From Zoogloeaceae bacterium (lineage in GTDB: Bacteria > Pseudomonadota > Gammaproteobacteria > Burkholderiales > Rhodocyclaceae), in contig JAITJU010000179.1 of the NCBI GenBank assembly GCA_031278735.1, positions 1-19,909 on the forward strand: a stretch of DNA of 19,909 bases, read 5' to 3'. The notes under the pieces are model-generated. The model saw nothing but the letters and a program-made list of their open reading frames with translations, searched no databases and was not told where the DNA came from. This document shows, one piece after another, positions 1 to 7,085 of the stretch (position 1 is the first letter of the stretch; every line of letters starts with the position of its first letter). Made by a program: the position numbers and the translations under genes.

Positions 1-254
1 CCCTTCACGCCGAAGGCGAACAATACGACGCGCTGGCCAGTCTGGGCGACGATCTGAAATTCGTTTTCATCACTTCGGCAGCCACACTGAAACGCGGCCC
101 CTTCTTGGTCGAAGTCTCGCCCGCCGACGGCAAGAAATGCGAACGCTGCTGGCACGTGCGCGCGGATGTCGGCGCAAATTCCGAACATCCCGATCTCTGC
201 GGCCGCTGCGTCAGCAACCTTTACGGCAAGGGCGAAACGCGCCGCGCCGCCTGA
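1..254 (+). CDS. ileS: Isoleucyl-tRNA synthetase, C-terminal end (5' truncated by window)
   Basis: This is the last 83 codons of isoleucyl-tRNA synthetase, the cytoplasmic enzyme that charges tRNA-Ile. The frame has codons starting at position 3 and ends in TGA at 252-254. It shows the C-terminal zinc-binding knuckle of bacterial IleS: a KCERCW segment followed about 20 residues later by LCGRC, giving two Cys-x2-Cys pairs, and then the usual short basic tail. The preceding part, with LKRGPFLVEV, also fits the IleS C-terminal region. In proteobacteria ileS is usually followed directly by lspA; here an extra gene lies between them. The catalytic core (HIGH, KMSKS) lies outside the window, so identification rests on the zinc domain and the lspA neighbourhood. 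Confidence 0.95.
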   Translation, partial: LHAEGEQYDALASLGDDLKFVFITSAATLKRGPFLVEVSPADGKKCERCWHVRADVGANSEHPDLCGRCVSNLYGKGETRRAA

Positions 255-306
255 AACCGAAAGTCCAGATAATCCCGCCTCGCGCTTCACGCCCTGAAAG
301 CAAAAC

Positions 307-855
307 ATGAAATCCATTTTCCTGACCATTCTTCTCTGCATGTTCCTGCTCCCGTCCGCGCGCGCGGAAGATGACGCGCTTTCGCGGACATGCGCGAAAA
401 TGACAGGCGTCCACGCGGCAGTCAGCCTTCTGGAATCTCCCGCCTTCCAGGATCTGGCGTATGAACTCCTGCATCCGGATTACGTCATGGGCAATCCGGC
501 CTTCACCATTGCGATCGAGGGCGATGTCGCCGTCTCGACGGGCGCAATGACCGGCAATGCGCTGCAAATGACGGCAAACGACAGTCTGAACGATTTTTTT
601 GAATCCTTTGGCGGCAAGATAGAATGCAGCCTGAGCTGGGAGGACAATCGCCAGCTTTCCCTGACGCGCGTGGATTTGAGCGCCGCCACTTCGGAACAAC
701 TGGACGGACTGAGTAAATACCTGGCCGTCGCATGGAAGGAAAAAGTCGCCGGGGAAGCATTGCGCAAGGTGGAGGAATTCATGATGTACGAGTTTTCAAT
801 GAGCGGCGCGACCGCCGGCGTTTACGGCCTGCCCATGCAAAAAATCGCGCCGTGA
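307..855 (+). CDS. Small secreted protein of unknown function between ileS and lspA
   Basis: I do not recognise this 182-residue protein. It starts with a clear Sec signal peptide: MKS, a hydrophobic core to about residue 16, then PSARA with probable cleavage after Ala20, so the mature protein of about 162 residues should be periplasmic or secreted. The mature part has only two cysteines, C29 and C107, which could form one disulfide. It has no transmembrane segment, no lipobox and no enzyme motif I can name. The ribosome binding site is weak (GAAAG). The gene begins 52 bases after ileS and ends 61 bases before lspA, so it is probably co-transcribed with both. The signal peptide, length and absence of a competing frame make it a likely real gene. 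Confidence 0.8.
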   Translation: MKSIFLTILLCMFLLPSARAEDDALSRTCAKMTGVHAAVSLLESPAFQDLAYELLHPDYVMGNPAFTIAIEGDVAVSTGAMTGNALQMTANDSLNDFFESFGGKIECSLSWEDNRQLSLTRVDLSAATSEQLDGLSKYLAVAWKEKVAGEALRKVEEFMMYEFSMSGATAGVYGLPMQKIAP

Positions 856-916
856 AGACAAACCGCGCAATTGTTCCCGGCCACGGCTTGGCGCAAACGG
901 GCAAAAATCCCCCGCG

Positions 917-1408
917 ATGAACGCTTCTTCCCCAAAAACCTTTTTCCTCTGGCTTGCGCTTGCCGCCGCCGTGACGCTCGCGGACCAGGCCAGCAAGCTC
1001 GTCATCCTCGCCTGTTTTCATCTCGGCGAACAAATGCCGCTGAACGGCTTTTTCAACCTGACGCTGGTCTACAACACAGGCGCGTCCTTTGGATTGCTGG
1101 CGAACATGGGCGGCTGGCAACGCTGGCTGTTTACCGCGCTGGCCTTGTTCGTCTGTCTCTGGATAGGGGTCATGCTCTGGAAAAATCCCCGGCAGAGGTT
1201 GCAGGGCACGGCGCTTGCGTTGATCATGGGCGGGGCGCTGGGCAATGTGATCGACCGTCTGGTTCGCGGCGCGGTAGTGGATTTTCTCGATTTCCATCTG
1301 ACCAGCTGGCATTGGCCGGCCTTCAATCTGGCGGACTCCGGCATTACCCTCGGCGCGGCGCTGCTGATACTGGCCGGTCTTCTGGAACAGCGGGAGGGCA
1401 AGGCGTGA
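917..1408 (+). CDS. lspA: Lipoprotein signal peptidase (signal peptidase II)
   Basis: LspA is the inner-membrane aspartyl protease that cleaves the signal peptide of diacylglyceryl-modified prolipoproteins. The 163-residue length is normal for the family, and four hydrophobic segments are visible. The family motifs are intact: DQASK near residue 23, NTGASFG at 53-59, GNVIDR at 109-114 followed by VVDF with the likely catalytic Asp122, and FNLADS with the second catalytic Asp140. The start at 917 gives the expected short N terminus before the first membrane helix; the ribosome binding site is weak. The gene sits downstream of ileS in the common order, and its TGA overlaps the GTG start of the phosphate transporter. 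A Wza-like lipoprotein encoded in the same window is a probable substrate. Confidence 0.97.
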   Translation: MNASSPKTFFLWLALAAAVTLADQASKLVILACFHLGEQMPLNGFFNLTLVYNTGASFGLLANMGGWQRWLFTALALFVCLWIGVMLWKNPRQRLQGTALALIMGGALGNVIDRLVRGAVVDFLDFHLTSWHWPAFNLADSGITLGAALLILAGLLEQREGKA

Positions 1409-3000
1409 AATTCAAGCACATCAGCGACATAGAAAAGGCGACCCAGCAAGGCCAGAACGAGCTTTTCCGGTTTGGCGTGGCGCTCCTGTTCATCATTGGC
1501 GTGATGCTCTATTCCAGCACGCTGGAAATCACGGCAAACAGCATCTCTTCCGGCGGCCTGCTGCTTATCGTCGCCGCCATCATTGGCGGTTACATGGCAA
1601 TGAACATCGGCGCCAACGATGTCGCCAACAACGTCGGCCCGGCAGTCGGATCGCAGGCGATCACCATGGGCGGCGCGCTCCTGATCGCCGCCGTGTTCGA
1701 GGCGGCAGGCGCATTGATTGCGGGCGGCGACGTGATCGACACCATCCGCAGCGGCATCATTCCCCCCGAAAGCATCGCCGACCGCGAAACCTTCGTCTGG
1801 CTGATGATGTCGGCGCTGCTGGCGGGCGCGCTGTGGCTCAACTTCGCCACTGCCGTTGGCGCGCCGGTATCGACCACCCATTCCATCGTCGGCGCGGTAT
1901 TGGGCGCGGGCGTCATGGCGGCGGGCTGGGAGAGCGTCAACTGGGGCGCGGTATTGAGCATTTTCACGAGTTGGCTGATGTCGCCGCTGCTGGGCGGGAT
2001 TTTCGCGGCGGCTTTCTTGTACTTCATCAAACGCCATATCACCTACCAGCAGGACATGGCTGCGGCCGCCGTGCGCATCGTTCCCATTCTGGTCGGCGTC
2101 ATGACCGCCGCCTTCACCAGCTATCTGCTGTTGAAAGGTCTGCGAAAAGCGCTGCCCGATTTCGGCATGGCTTCCGCGTTGTGGACGGGATTTTCCGTCG
2201 GCCTGGCGGTTTTTCTGCTGCTGCGCCCGCTGTTGCGCTCCCGCGTCGCCGCGATAGAAAACAGCAAGGAAGGCGTAAACCGCCTGTTTACCCTGCCGCT
2301 CATTTTTTCCGCCGCGCTGCTTTCCTTCGCGCACGGCGCCAATGACGTCGCCAACGCGGTCGGCCCGCTGGCGGCAATCACGCAGACGATTGTCGGCGCG
2401 TCGGCAATCGGGGACCACAGCGCCATGATTCCGCCCTGGGTAATGATGGTCGGCGCGCTGGGCATCGTGGTGGGTCTGGCGCTGTTTGGCCCCCGCCTCA
2501 TCCGCACCGTGGGATCGGAGATTACAGAACTGGACAAGATGCGCGCCTGCTGCATCGCCATGTCCGCCGCCATCACCGTGATTGTCGCCTGTCAGATGGG
2601 ATTGCCGGTCAGCTCCACGCATATTGCGGTCGGCGGCGTTTTCGGCGTCGGTTTTTTGCGCGAATACCTGAAAGCCAGCTACGCGCGCATGGAAGATGAA
2701 ATTCGCGCCCACCACGCGGAAGGGGATATCCTAGCCGTCAATGAATTCCTTGCTCGCTTCAAGACCGCCAGCCTGAAACAAAAGGGGATCATGCTGGCGG
2801 AACTGAAAATGCAGTCCAAGCTAAAACTCGACCCCGCCAACTTTTCCAAGCCGGAACGCAAAGGACTGAAAAAGTTCTACCGCAAGGAACTGGTCAAGCG
2901 CTCGCAAATCCTGAAAATCGTCGCCGCCTGGGTCATTACCGTGCCTGCTTCCGCCCTGGTTGCGGCAGGGCTGTTCTATGTGCTCAGAAAAACGATGTGA
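1405..3000 (+). CDS. PiT-family inorganic phosphate transporter
   Basis: This 531-residue inner-membrane protein belongs to the PiT family (PF01384) of H+- or Na+-coupled phosphate symporters. Both halves of the inverted repeat carry the signature: GANDVANNVGP at about 69-79 and GANDVANAVGP at about 311-321. Further conserved elements are PVSTTHS in the first half and PVSSTHI in the second. A charged, probably cytoplasmic region of about 75 residues precedes the last helix. The open frame extends upstream to 871, but the real start is the GTG at 1405: GGGAGGG at 1392-1398 lies 6 bases ahead, the GTG overlaps the lspA stop as GTGA, and the family-like N terminus begins here. It may be translationally coupled to lspA. 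The coupling ion cannot be told from sequence. Confidence 0.93.
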   Translation: MKFKHISDIEKATQQGQNELFRFGVALLFIIGVMLYSSTLEITANSISSGGLLLIVAAIIGGYMAMNIGANDVANNVGPAVGSQAITMGGALLIAAVFEAAGALIAGGDVIDTIRSGIIPPESIADRETFVWLMMSALLAGALWLNFATAVGAPVSTTHSIVGAVLGAGVMAAGWESVNWGAVLSIFTSWLMSPLLGGIFAAAFLYFIKRHITYQQDMAAAAVRIVPILVGVMTAAFTSYLLLKGLRKALPDFGMASALWTGFSVGLAVFLLLRPLLRSRVAAIENSKEGVNRLFTLPLIFSAALLSFAHGANDVANAVGPLAAITQTIVGASAIGDHSAMIPPWVMMVGALGIVVGLALFGPRLIRTVGSEITELDKMRACCIAMSAAITVIVACQMGLPVSSTHIAVGGVFGVGFLREYLKASYARMEDEIRAHHAEGDILAVNEFLARFKTASLKQKGIMLAELKMQSKLKLDPANFSKPERKGLKKFYRKELVKRSQILKIVAAWVITVPASALVAAGLFYVLRKTM

Positions 3001-3072
3001 GCCGGAAGGCGCGCAAGGGATGCGGACGGGTTGGCGCCCCCCCCCGCCCGCATTTCGCGCGGCGGGGTTCGC
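3001..3072. other. Convergent GC-rich intergenic region with a run of nine C
   Basis: This 72-base gap separates the stops of the phosphate transporter (+) and rplS (-). It holds an uninterrupted run of nine C at 3037-3045 and a possible 6-bp stem, CCCGCC (3043-3048) with GGCGGG (3061-3066), around a 12-base loop. No T-tract follows on either strand, so it is not a classical intrinsic terminator, though it may slow transcripts arriving from both sides. The C run lies outside both reading frames. Confidence 0.45.
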
Positions 3073-3474
3073 TCAGCTTGCCGCGTCGTTCGGCGCGATC
3101 ACGCTGTCCGCAGGGGTTTTTTTAACCAGCTTTTCCTTGATGCGGGCGGATTTTCCGGAGCGTTCGCGCAGGTAGTAGAGCTTGGCGCGGCGCACATTGC
3201 CGCGGCGCTTGACGTCTATCCGGGCGACCAGCGGGGAGTAGGTCTGGAAGGTGCGTTCCACGCCCTCGCCGGAAGAAATCTTGCGGACGATGAAAGAAGA
3301 GTTCAGCCCCCGGTTGCGTTTGGCGATAACGACGCCTTCGTAGGCTTGCAGGCGTTCACGGTTGCCTTCCTTGACCTTGACCTGCACGACCACCGTGTCG
3401 CCGGGCGCGAATTCGGGGACGCGCTTGTCCAGGCGGGTCATTTCTTCCTGTTCCAGTTGCGCTATCAGATTCAT
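3073..3474 (-). CDS. rplS: 50S ribosomal protein L19
   Basis: L19 is a large-subunit ribosomal protein at the 30S-50S interface. The 133-residue product carries the family core: PGDTVVVQVKVKEG, the RLQAYEGVVIAKRNRG block, the SFIVRKISSGEGVERTF block, then SPLVARIDVKRRG and RRAKLYYLRERSGKSARI. The frame is open 8 codons further upstream, but the chosen ATG has AAGGAAA at 3480-3486 five bases ahead and gives the canonical MNLI start. The C-terminal tail beyond KEKL is about 20 residues longer than in short L19 proteins. It is the last gene of the rpsP-rimM-trmD-rplS operon, 20 bases after the trmD stop. Confidence 0.97.
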   Translation of the reverse strand: MNLIAQLEQEEMTRLDKRVPEFAPGDTVVVQVKVKEGNRERLQAYEGVVIAKRNRGLNSSFIVRKISSGEGVERTFQTYSPLVARIDVKRRGNVRRAKLYYLRERSGKSARIKEKLVKKTPADSVIAPNDAAS

Positions 3475-3479
3475 GTGAG

Positions 3480-3486
3480 TTTCCTT
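3480..3486 (-). promoter_or_regulatory. Ribosome binding site deciding the rplS start
   Basis: Read on the minus strand this is AAGGAAA, five bases before the ATG at 3474. It favours that start over the in-frame ATG at 3498, which would place this site inside the coding sequence. Confidence 0.7.
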
Positions 3487-3494
3487 GTTGAATT

Positions 3495-4271
3495 TCATTG
3501 CTCACCGCATTGCTCAAGACGAATTTCCGTCATGAGTTGCGTCTCTTCCGCGCTCAACGCGCGTTGCGTCAGGAGTTCCGGCCTGCGCTTCCGGGTTCGC
3601 GCCAACGACGCTTTCAGCCGCCAACGACGAATTCTGGCATGGTCGCCGGAAAGCAGAACCTCCGGAACCGCCTGTCCCGCGTACACTTCGGGACGGGTAT
3701 AGTGCGGGCAATCCAGCAGGCCCGACACAAACGAATCTTCCGCAGCGGAAGCCGCGTCGCCCAGCGCGCCGGGCAATTGACGAATCAGCGCGTCCATCAG
3801 CAGCATGGCGGCCAGTTCGCCGCCCGAGACGACGAAATCGCCCACGGAAAGCTCTTCTTCCACCACGCGCTCAATCAAACGCTCATCCACGCCCTCATAA
3901 CGTCCGCACAGCAGCACCAGGCCGACTCCCGCCATCAGCCGCGCCGTCATATCCATGACCTTGGCGTGGTTGAACGGCGCGCCCTGGGGCGAGAGATAAA
4001 CCACTTGGCTCCTCGCCGCGCCCGCCGATTGCTGCCGCGCCCTGGCCGCGTGAATGGCGGCTTCCAGCGGCGCAGCCTGCATCACCATGCCGGGGCCGCC
4101 GCCATAGGGTCGATCATCGACAATGCCCCAAGCGTTGCGGGCGTAGTCGCGCGGATTCCATAACGCCAGCGACCACAACCCGGCTTCCCGCGCCTTGCGG
4201 GTAACGCCGAATTCCGTGAGCGCGGCGAACATTTCCGGGAAAATGCTCACGCAATCAAAAACGGCTGTCAC
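3495..4271 (-). CDS. trmD: tRNA (guanine-N1-)-methyltransferase
   Basis: TrmD uses S-adenosylmethionine to methylate G37 next to the anticodon, preventing +1 frameshifting. The 258-residue product has the SPOUT trefoil-knot signatures: an N-terminal FDCVSIFPEMF, DRPYGGGPGM at about 53-62, LLCGRYEGVDERLIE at about 120-134, and DFVVSGGELAAMLLMDA at about 145-161, in which Asp160 matches the catalytic Asp of known TrmD proteins. The C-terminal domain ends with the usual GDHARIRRWR and a TRKRRPELL segment. The start is the GTG at 4271, overlapping the rimM TGA, with GGGAGG seven bases upstream; a TTG at 4286 in the same frame is less likely. It is third in the rpsP operon. Confidence 0.97.
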   Translation of the reverse strand: MTAVFDCVSIFPEMFAALTEFGVTRKAREAGLWSLALWNPRDYARNAWGIVDDRPYGGGPGMVMQAAPLEAAIHAARARQQSAGAARSQVVYLSPQGAPFNHAKVMDMTARLMAGVGLVLLCGRYEGVDERLIERVVEEELSVGDFVVSGGELAAMLLMDALIRQLPGALGDAASAAEDSFVSGLLDCPHYTRPEVYAGQAVPEVLLSGDHARIRRWRLKASLARTRKRRPELLTQRALSAEETQLMTEIRLEQCGEQ

Positions 4272-4804
4272 CAATCCGCCTCCCAATCCACGCGCATTCG
4301 GCGCGCGGCCAAGTCGACTTCATGCACGACGGCATCGACGAAAGGCAACAGACGCTCGGTTTCACTGCCGTCATCCCGCACCCGCAATACCGTTTGCGCG
4401 CCGCCGGCAATGCATTCCACCACCCGCCCCAGCTTCACGCCCTTGCCGTTGATTGCCTCCAGGCCGATGAGATCCGCCCAGTAGAATTCGTTTTCGGCGG
4501 TCGGCGGCAGACTGCGGCGCGGCGCGGCCAACAAACATCCTTGCAGGCCCTCCGCCCCGGCGCGGTCGGCAACGCCCGCAAAGCGCAGCAGCAACCACTC
4601 GCCCCGCATCCTGCATTCTTCCGCCTTCCATTGCCGCCAGGGGCCTTTTTCCGTCGCCGCCAGATACCATGCGGAAATCTTGCGCCAGCCCGCCGCGTCA
4701 TCGCCGAAGGGCTGCACCTTCACCCAGCCCTTGAGGCCATAGGCGGCGCTGACGCGCCCCAGAATCAGAAGATCATCGGTCATGGAAAAAGCGCCTGTGG
4801 GCAT
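4268..4804 (-). CDS. rimM: 16S rRNA processing / ribosome maturation factor RimM
   Basis: RimM helps mature the 30S head domain and binds ribosomal protein S19. The product of up to 178 residues shows the RimM N-domain opening, LILGRVSAAYGLKGWVKV, the middle LLAAPRRSLPPTAENEFYWADLIG stretch that links to the PRC-barrel domain, and a C-terminal LPFVDAVVHEVDL segment. The order rpsP-rimM-trmD-rplS is decisive context. The start is uncertain: the ATG at 4804 gives seven extra residues, while the in-frame ATG at 4783 (MTDDLLILG) looks more like family members; neither has a strong ribosome binding site. The stop overlaps the trmD GTG. Confidence 0.94.
   Translation of the reverse strand: MPTGAFSMTDDLLILGRVSAAYGLKGWVKVQPFGDDAAGWRKISAWYLAATEKGPWRQWKAEECRMRGEWLLLRFAGVADRAGAEGLQGCLLAAPRRSLPPTAENEFYWADLIGLEAINGKGVKLGRVVECIAGGAQTVLRVRDDGSETERLLPFVDAVVHEVDLAARRMRVDWEADW
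4279..4284 (-). promoter_or_regulatory. Ribosome binding site deciding the trmD start
   Basis: On the minus strand this reads GGGAGG, seven bases before the GTG at 4271, inside the last codons of rimM. It argues for the GTG start and for translational coupling of trmD to rimM. Confidence 0.65.
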
Positions 4805-4874
4805 GACGTGACGCCCGTCGGTTCAGTGACGCGCCCGCCGACTCATCATGAGTTCGACGCCTGTCAGCCGGGCG

Positions 4875-5138
4875 TCAAAGCGCCGCCGCCGCGCTCTTGA
4901 GCGTGTATTGCTTTACCAGGCGGGTAACGGTGGGCGACAGTTGCGCGCCGTTTTGCCGCCAGTAGGTCAGACGATCCAGCGCCACGCGCAGATTTTCTTC
5001 ATGGGAAGCGGCAACCGGGTTGTAAAAACCGATGCGTTCCACGAAACGTCCGTCGCGCCGACTGCGGGAATCGGCGACGACCAGATTGTAAAAGGGGCGC
5101 TTCTTCGCGCCACCGCGAGAAAGACGGATGACCACCAT
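4875..5138 (-). CDS. rpsP: 30S ribosomal protein S16
   Basis: S16 is a small-subunit assembly protein. The 87-residue product has the family start MVVIRLSRGGAKKRPFYN, then VVADSRSRRDGRFVERIGFYNP, and the RVALDRLTYWRQNGAQLSPTV segment, the full S16 length. It is the first gene of the minus-strand operon with rimM, trmD and rplS. A sigma-70-like promoter lies 36-63 bases upstream of the ATG, giving a short leader. The ribosome binding site (GGAC) is weak. There are 70 bases between its stop and the first candidate rimM ATG. Confidence 0.97.
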   Translation of the reverse strand: MVVIRLSRGGAKKRPFYNLVVADSRSRRDGRFVERIGFYNPVAASHEENLRVALDRLTYWRQNGAQLSPTVTRLVKQYTLKSAAAAL

Positions 5139-5173
5139 ATGCTTTGTCCGATGAATGAAACGAAAAGGCGAGG

Positions 5174-5201
5174 ATTATAAAGGAATTCGCCGAAACATCA
5201 A
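5174..5201 (-). promoter_or_regulatory. Predicted sigma-70 promoter of the rpsP operon
   Basis: On the minus strand a perfect TATAAT (5174-5179) is preceded by TTGATG (5196-5201, four of six matches to TTGACA) at a 16-base spacing. Transcription would begin near 5167, about 30 bases before the rpsP ATG. The TATAAT stands out in otherwise GC-rich sequence and the position is right for the operon. Prediction by eye only. Confidence 0.65.
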
Positions 5202-5207
5202 AGGTTT

Positions 5208-5223
5208 TGCGCCGCGCGGCGCA
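5208..5223. repeat. Perfect 16-bp GC palindrome upstream of the rpsP promoter
   Basis: TGCGCCGCGCGGCGCA is its own reverse complement and begins seven bases upstream of the predicted -35 box. It could fold into a 6-bp stem with a 4-base loop or act as a dimer binding site. On the minus strand it is followed by AAAACC and not by a T-tract, so it is not a typical terminator for the polysaccharide operon. In sequence this rich in GCGC words it may be chance. Confidence 0.4.
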
Positions 5224-5322
5224 TTCATGCTTCGCCATTTGCGGTTGACGCGCCGGGATTGCCGCATTCGTCGCCCGCCACATCCGCATCATCGTTCCTT
5301 TCCGGCCATCGCCGCCAATGCC

Positions 5323-6399
5323 TCAATCTTTCCACAATCGCCAAATGCCGACGGCGGCGGCGAACGCGAGACCGCCGGGGCGGCGCGAATAAAAGCGCCA
5401 GCGGCGCTGCTCGATCTGGCCGCTCATGCGCTCCCGCAACTGGTGGCGGGAATGGTTGCGGCTCACCCTGGAAGCGTCTATCCAGCGCCAGCCTTCGTCC
5501 AGTCCCCAGCGCACCCATTCGTCCAGCAGCAGACGCCCGCCGCCAAGACGGGCGCAGCAAGGCAGAAACGCCAAGTTGTAGTCGTACAGGCGTCCTTGTT
5601 CCAGCAGGCCGAGGCGATAGCTGACGCAACGCCCCTCGTGTTCCAGCAACACCGCGCGCACCCGGTCTTCCGCTGCCAGGGCGCGCAGCGCCTCGGTGAT
5701 CGCCTCTCCGTTGCCGGGACTGAAGATGCCGACGCCTCGCTCGCCTTTCCAACTGGCCTGCTCGACGGCACCAATCTGCGCCAGCAGCGCGCCGATGCTG
5801 CCCGCGTCCGGCCGCGCCCGGCGCAAGGCGACGCCAATGGCCGCGCTGTGCTTTCTCGCCCGGCGCAAGGCGTAACGCACATCGCCTTTGGGTTCGTTGC
5901 GGTCTTCCTCGCATATGAGATGTTCGGGCACGAGGCAACTCAAGCGATTTTCCCAACGAAAACTGCGCGCCCCCCAAGCGGCAAGGCCCGCGTCGCTTGT
6001 TGGCGTCGGAAGAATTTCGTCCAATTGCAGCAGCGTGTGCGGCAGGGCGCGGCGGATGTGCGGCAAGGCTGCGGTCAATGCCGCAACCTGCCCCGGCTCG
6101 ATCGCCAGCACGAGTCGGTCGGCCAGCGGCCAGCCAAGATGACGCGCCACGCGCAGCGGCAATCCGGCTTTTCTCTCGCGGCAATGGAGCAGCGGCAGAC
6201 ACAGGATCATGCGCTCGTCCTGCCAGGCGGTCAGCGCGCGCAGCGTTTGTCCCGGCCTCGGATGGCGCGCCAGCGCCCGCAACCAGGACAGGCGGTTGAA
6301 AGGTGTAACCCCGGGCAGGCGCGCAAGGAGCGCGTCGTAGGCGTCGCCCGGAAAGACCGCTGCTTCCAGGCTGGCATGCCAGGCAAAATGCGGCGACAT
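5323..6399 (-). CDS. FemAB/BcsL-like GNAT-fold acyltransferase, last gene of polysaccharide operon
   Basis: This 358-residue cytoplasmic protein resembles the CelD/BcsL and FemAB-like group of GNAT-fold proteins found in polysaccharide loci. Visible features are an N-terminal FNRLSWLRAL segment, DVRYALRRARKH near 172-183, and a C-terminal block running through RLYDYNLAFLPCCARLGGG (about 267-285) to RWIDASRVSRNHS. The pattern of GNAT fold plus conserved Arg-rich helix is typical of this group; the true substrate is unknown. Acylation of a sugar nucleotide or lipid-linked repeat unit is my inference from the operon. The frame is open to 6993, but the ATG at 6399 has GGAG (6405-6408) five bases upstream and follows the preceding stop by two bases. 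It ends 184 bases before rpsP. Confidence 0.8.
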   Translation of the reverse strand: MSPHFAWHASLEAAVFPGDAYDALLARLPGVTPFNRLSWLRALARHPRPGQTLRALTAWQDERMILCLPLLHCRERKAGLPLRVARHLGWPLADRLVLAIEPGQVAALTAALPHIRRALPHTLLQLDEILPTPTSDAGLAAWGARSFRWENRLSCLVPEHLICEEDRNEPKGDVRYALRRARKHSAAIGVALRRARPDAGSIGALLAQIGAVEQASWKGERGVGIFSPGNGEAITEALRALAAEDRVRAVLLEHEGRCVSYRLGLLEQGRLYDYNLAFLPCCARLGGGRLLLDEWVRWGLDEGWRWIDASRVSRNHSRHQLRERMSGQIEQRRWRFYSRRPGGLAFAAAVGIWRLWKD

Positions 6400-6401
6400 G
6401 C

Positions 6402-7085
6402 CTACTCCGGCGGCGCGATGCGGCGGCGGCCCTGCTTGCGCAAATGCAGAAAGCGCGGCGACGGGTACGCGCAAGCGCGCGAGAAATGGAAATAACGGAA
6501 CAGGCGGTAGGCGTGCGTCACCTCGCCGACCTCCCTGAAGCCCAGGCGAATGTGCGTGGTCAACGCGGGCAAATTGCGCGCATCCACCAGGGAACGGATA
6601 GCATGGCAACCGAAGAGACGAGGGCCATCCTCGCAGGCAAGCCGCAAGCCGAGCAACGGCAGGCCAACGCCGCGACAGGGCATGGCGACTTCGCCGGCGA
6701 ACTGGTACAGGCAACCTGGCGGCAAGCGCACCCAGCAGTGATACAACTGATCGTCGTAGTAATCCCGATCCGTCACCCACAATATGCCTACGGCGTTGCC
6801 GTCTGCGTCGGTGAACATTTCGCCGTGCATGCCCTTGTCCAGGAATTCGCGCGCGGCGGGCAGGTAATGTGAAAAATATTTCTCCAGCTTTGGCAGGCTC
6901 TCGCGGCCAATGCGCGCGCGCCCCCAGCGTTCTGCGCTGAGACGTTTGGGCAGCGGCGCATCCAGTGAACGTTCCAGGGTCAATAGTTCCCAATGCCGAT
7001 AAACAAAGCGCTCGCGCAGCACCCGCAGAACGCCGCGCAATCCCTTGCGCCTGATCTTGCCGATCAGTTCCGCAATCGGGATCAT
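6402..7085 (-). CDS. GNAT-like N-acyltransferase of polysaccharide operon
   Basis: This 227-residue protein looks like a GNAT-family acyltransferase. It has a basic, amphipathic N-terminal stretch (IGKIRRKGLRGVLRVLRERF), a central GEMFTDADGNAVGILWV strand pair, CRGVGLPLLG near 136-145 resembling the acetyl-CoA pyrophosphate loop (R-G-x-G), and NLPALTTHIRLGFREVG near 170-186, a typical GNAT motif B ending. No substrate can be named. The ATG at 7085 overlaps the upstream TGA as ATGA and has GGAAGAGG just upstream, so the longer frame to 7154 is not used. It sits directly before a second GNAT-fold gene, which suggests that the two act on the same polymer or its precursor. Confidence 0.78.
   Translation of the reverse strand: MIPIAELIGKIRRKGLRGVLRVLRERFVYRHWELLTLERSLDAPLPKRLSAERWGRARIGRESLPKLEKYFSHYLPAAREFLDKGMHGEMFTDADGNAVGILWVTDRDYYDDQLYHCWVRLPPGCLYQFAGEVAMPCRGVGLPLLGLRLACEDGPRLFGCHAIRSLVDARNLPALTTHIRLGFREVGEVTHAYRLFRYFHFSRACAYPSPRFLHLRKQGRRRIAPPE

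Noticed and set aside
871..1404. Upstream extension of the phosphate transporter frame through lspA
   Set aside because: This part overlaps lspA in another frame, translates to Arg-rich sequence unlike PiT proteins, and the GTG at 1405 has a strong ribosome binding site.
1069..2715. Open frame of 548 codons on the minus strand opposite lspA and the phosphate transporter
   Set aside because: The plus strand carries intact LspA and PiT signatures. The antisense translation is Arg/His/Gln-rich and without family features.
3043..3066. Possible bidirectional intrinsic terminator between the phosphate transporter and rplS
   Set aside because: Only a 6-bp stem with a 12-base loop is visible and no T-tract follows on either strand, so I do not call it a terminator.
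4999..5292. Possible 97-codon gene on the minus strand starting upstream of rpsP, preceded by AAAGGAACG
   Set aside because: It has a fair ribosome binding site, but it runs through the rpsP promoter and about half of rpsP in another frame, and its translation has no recognisable feature.
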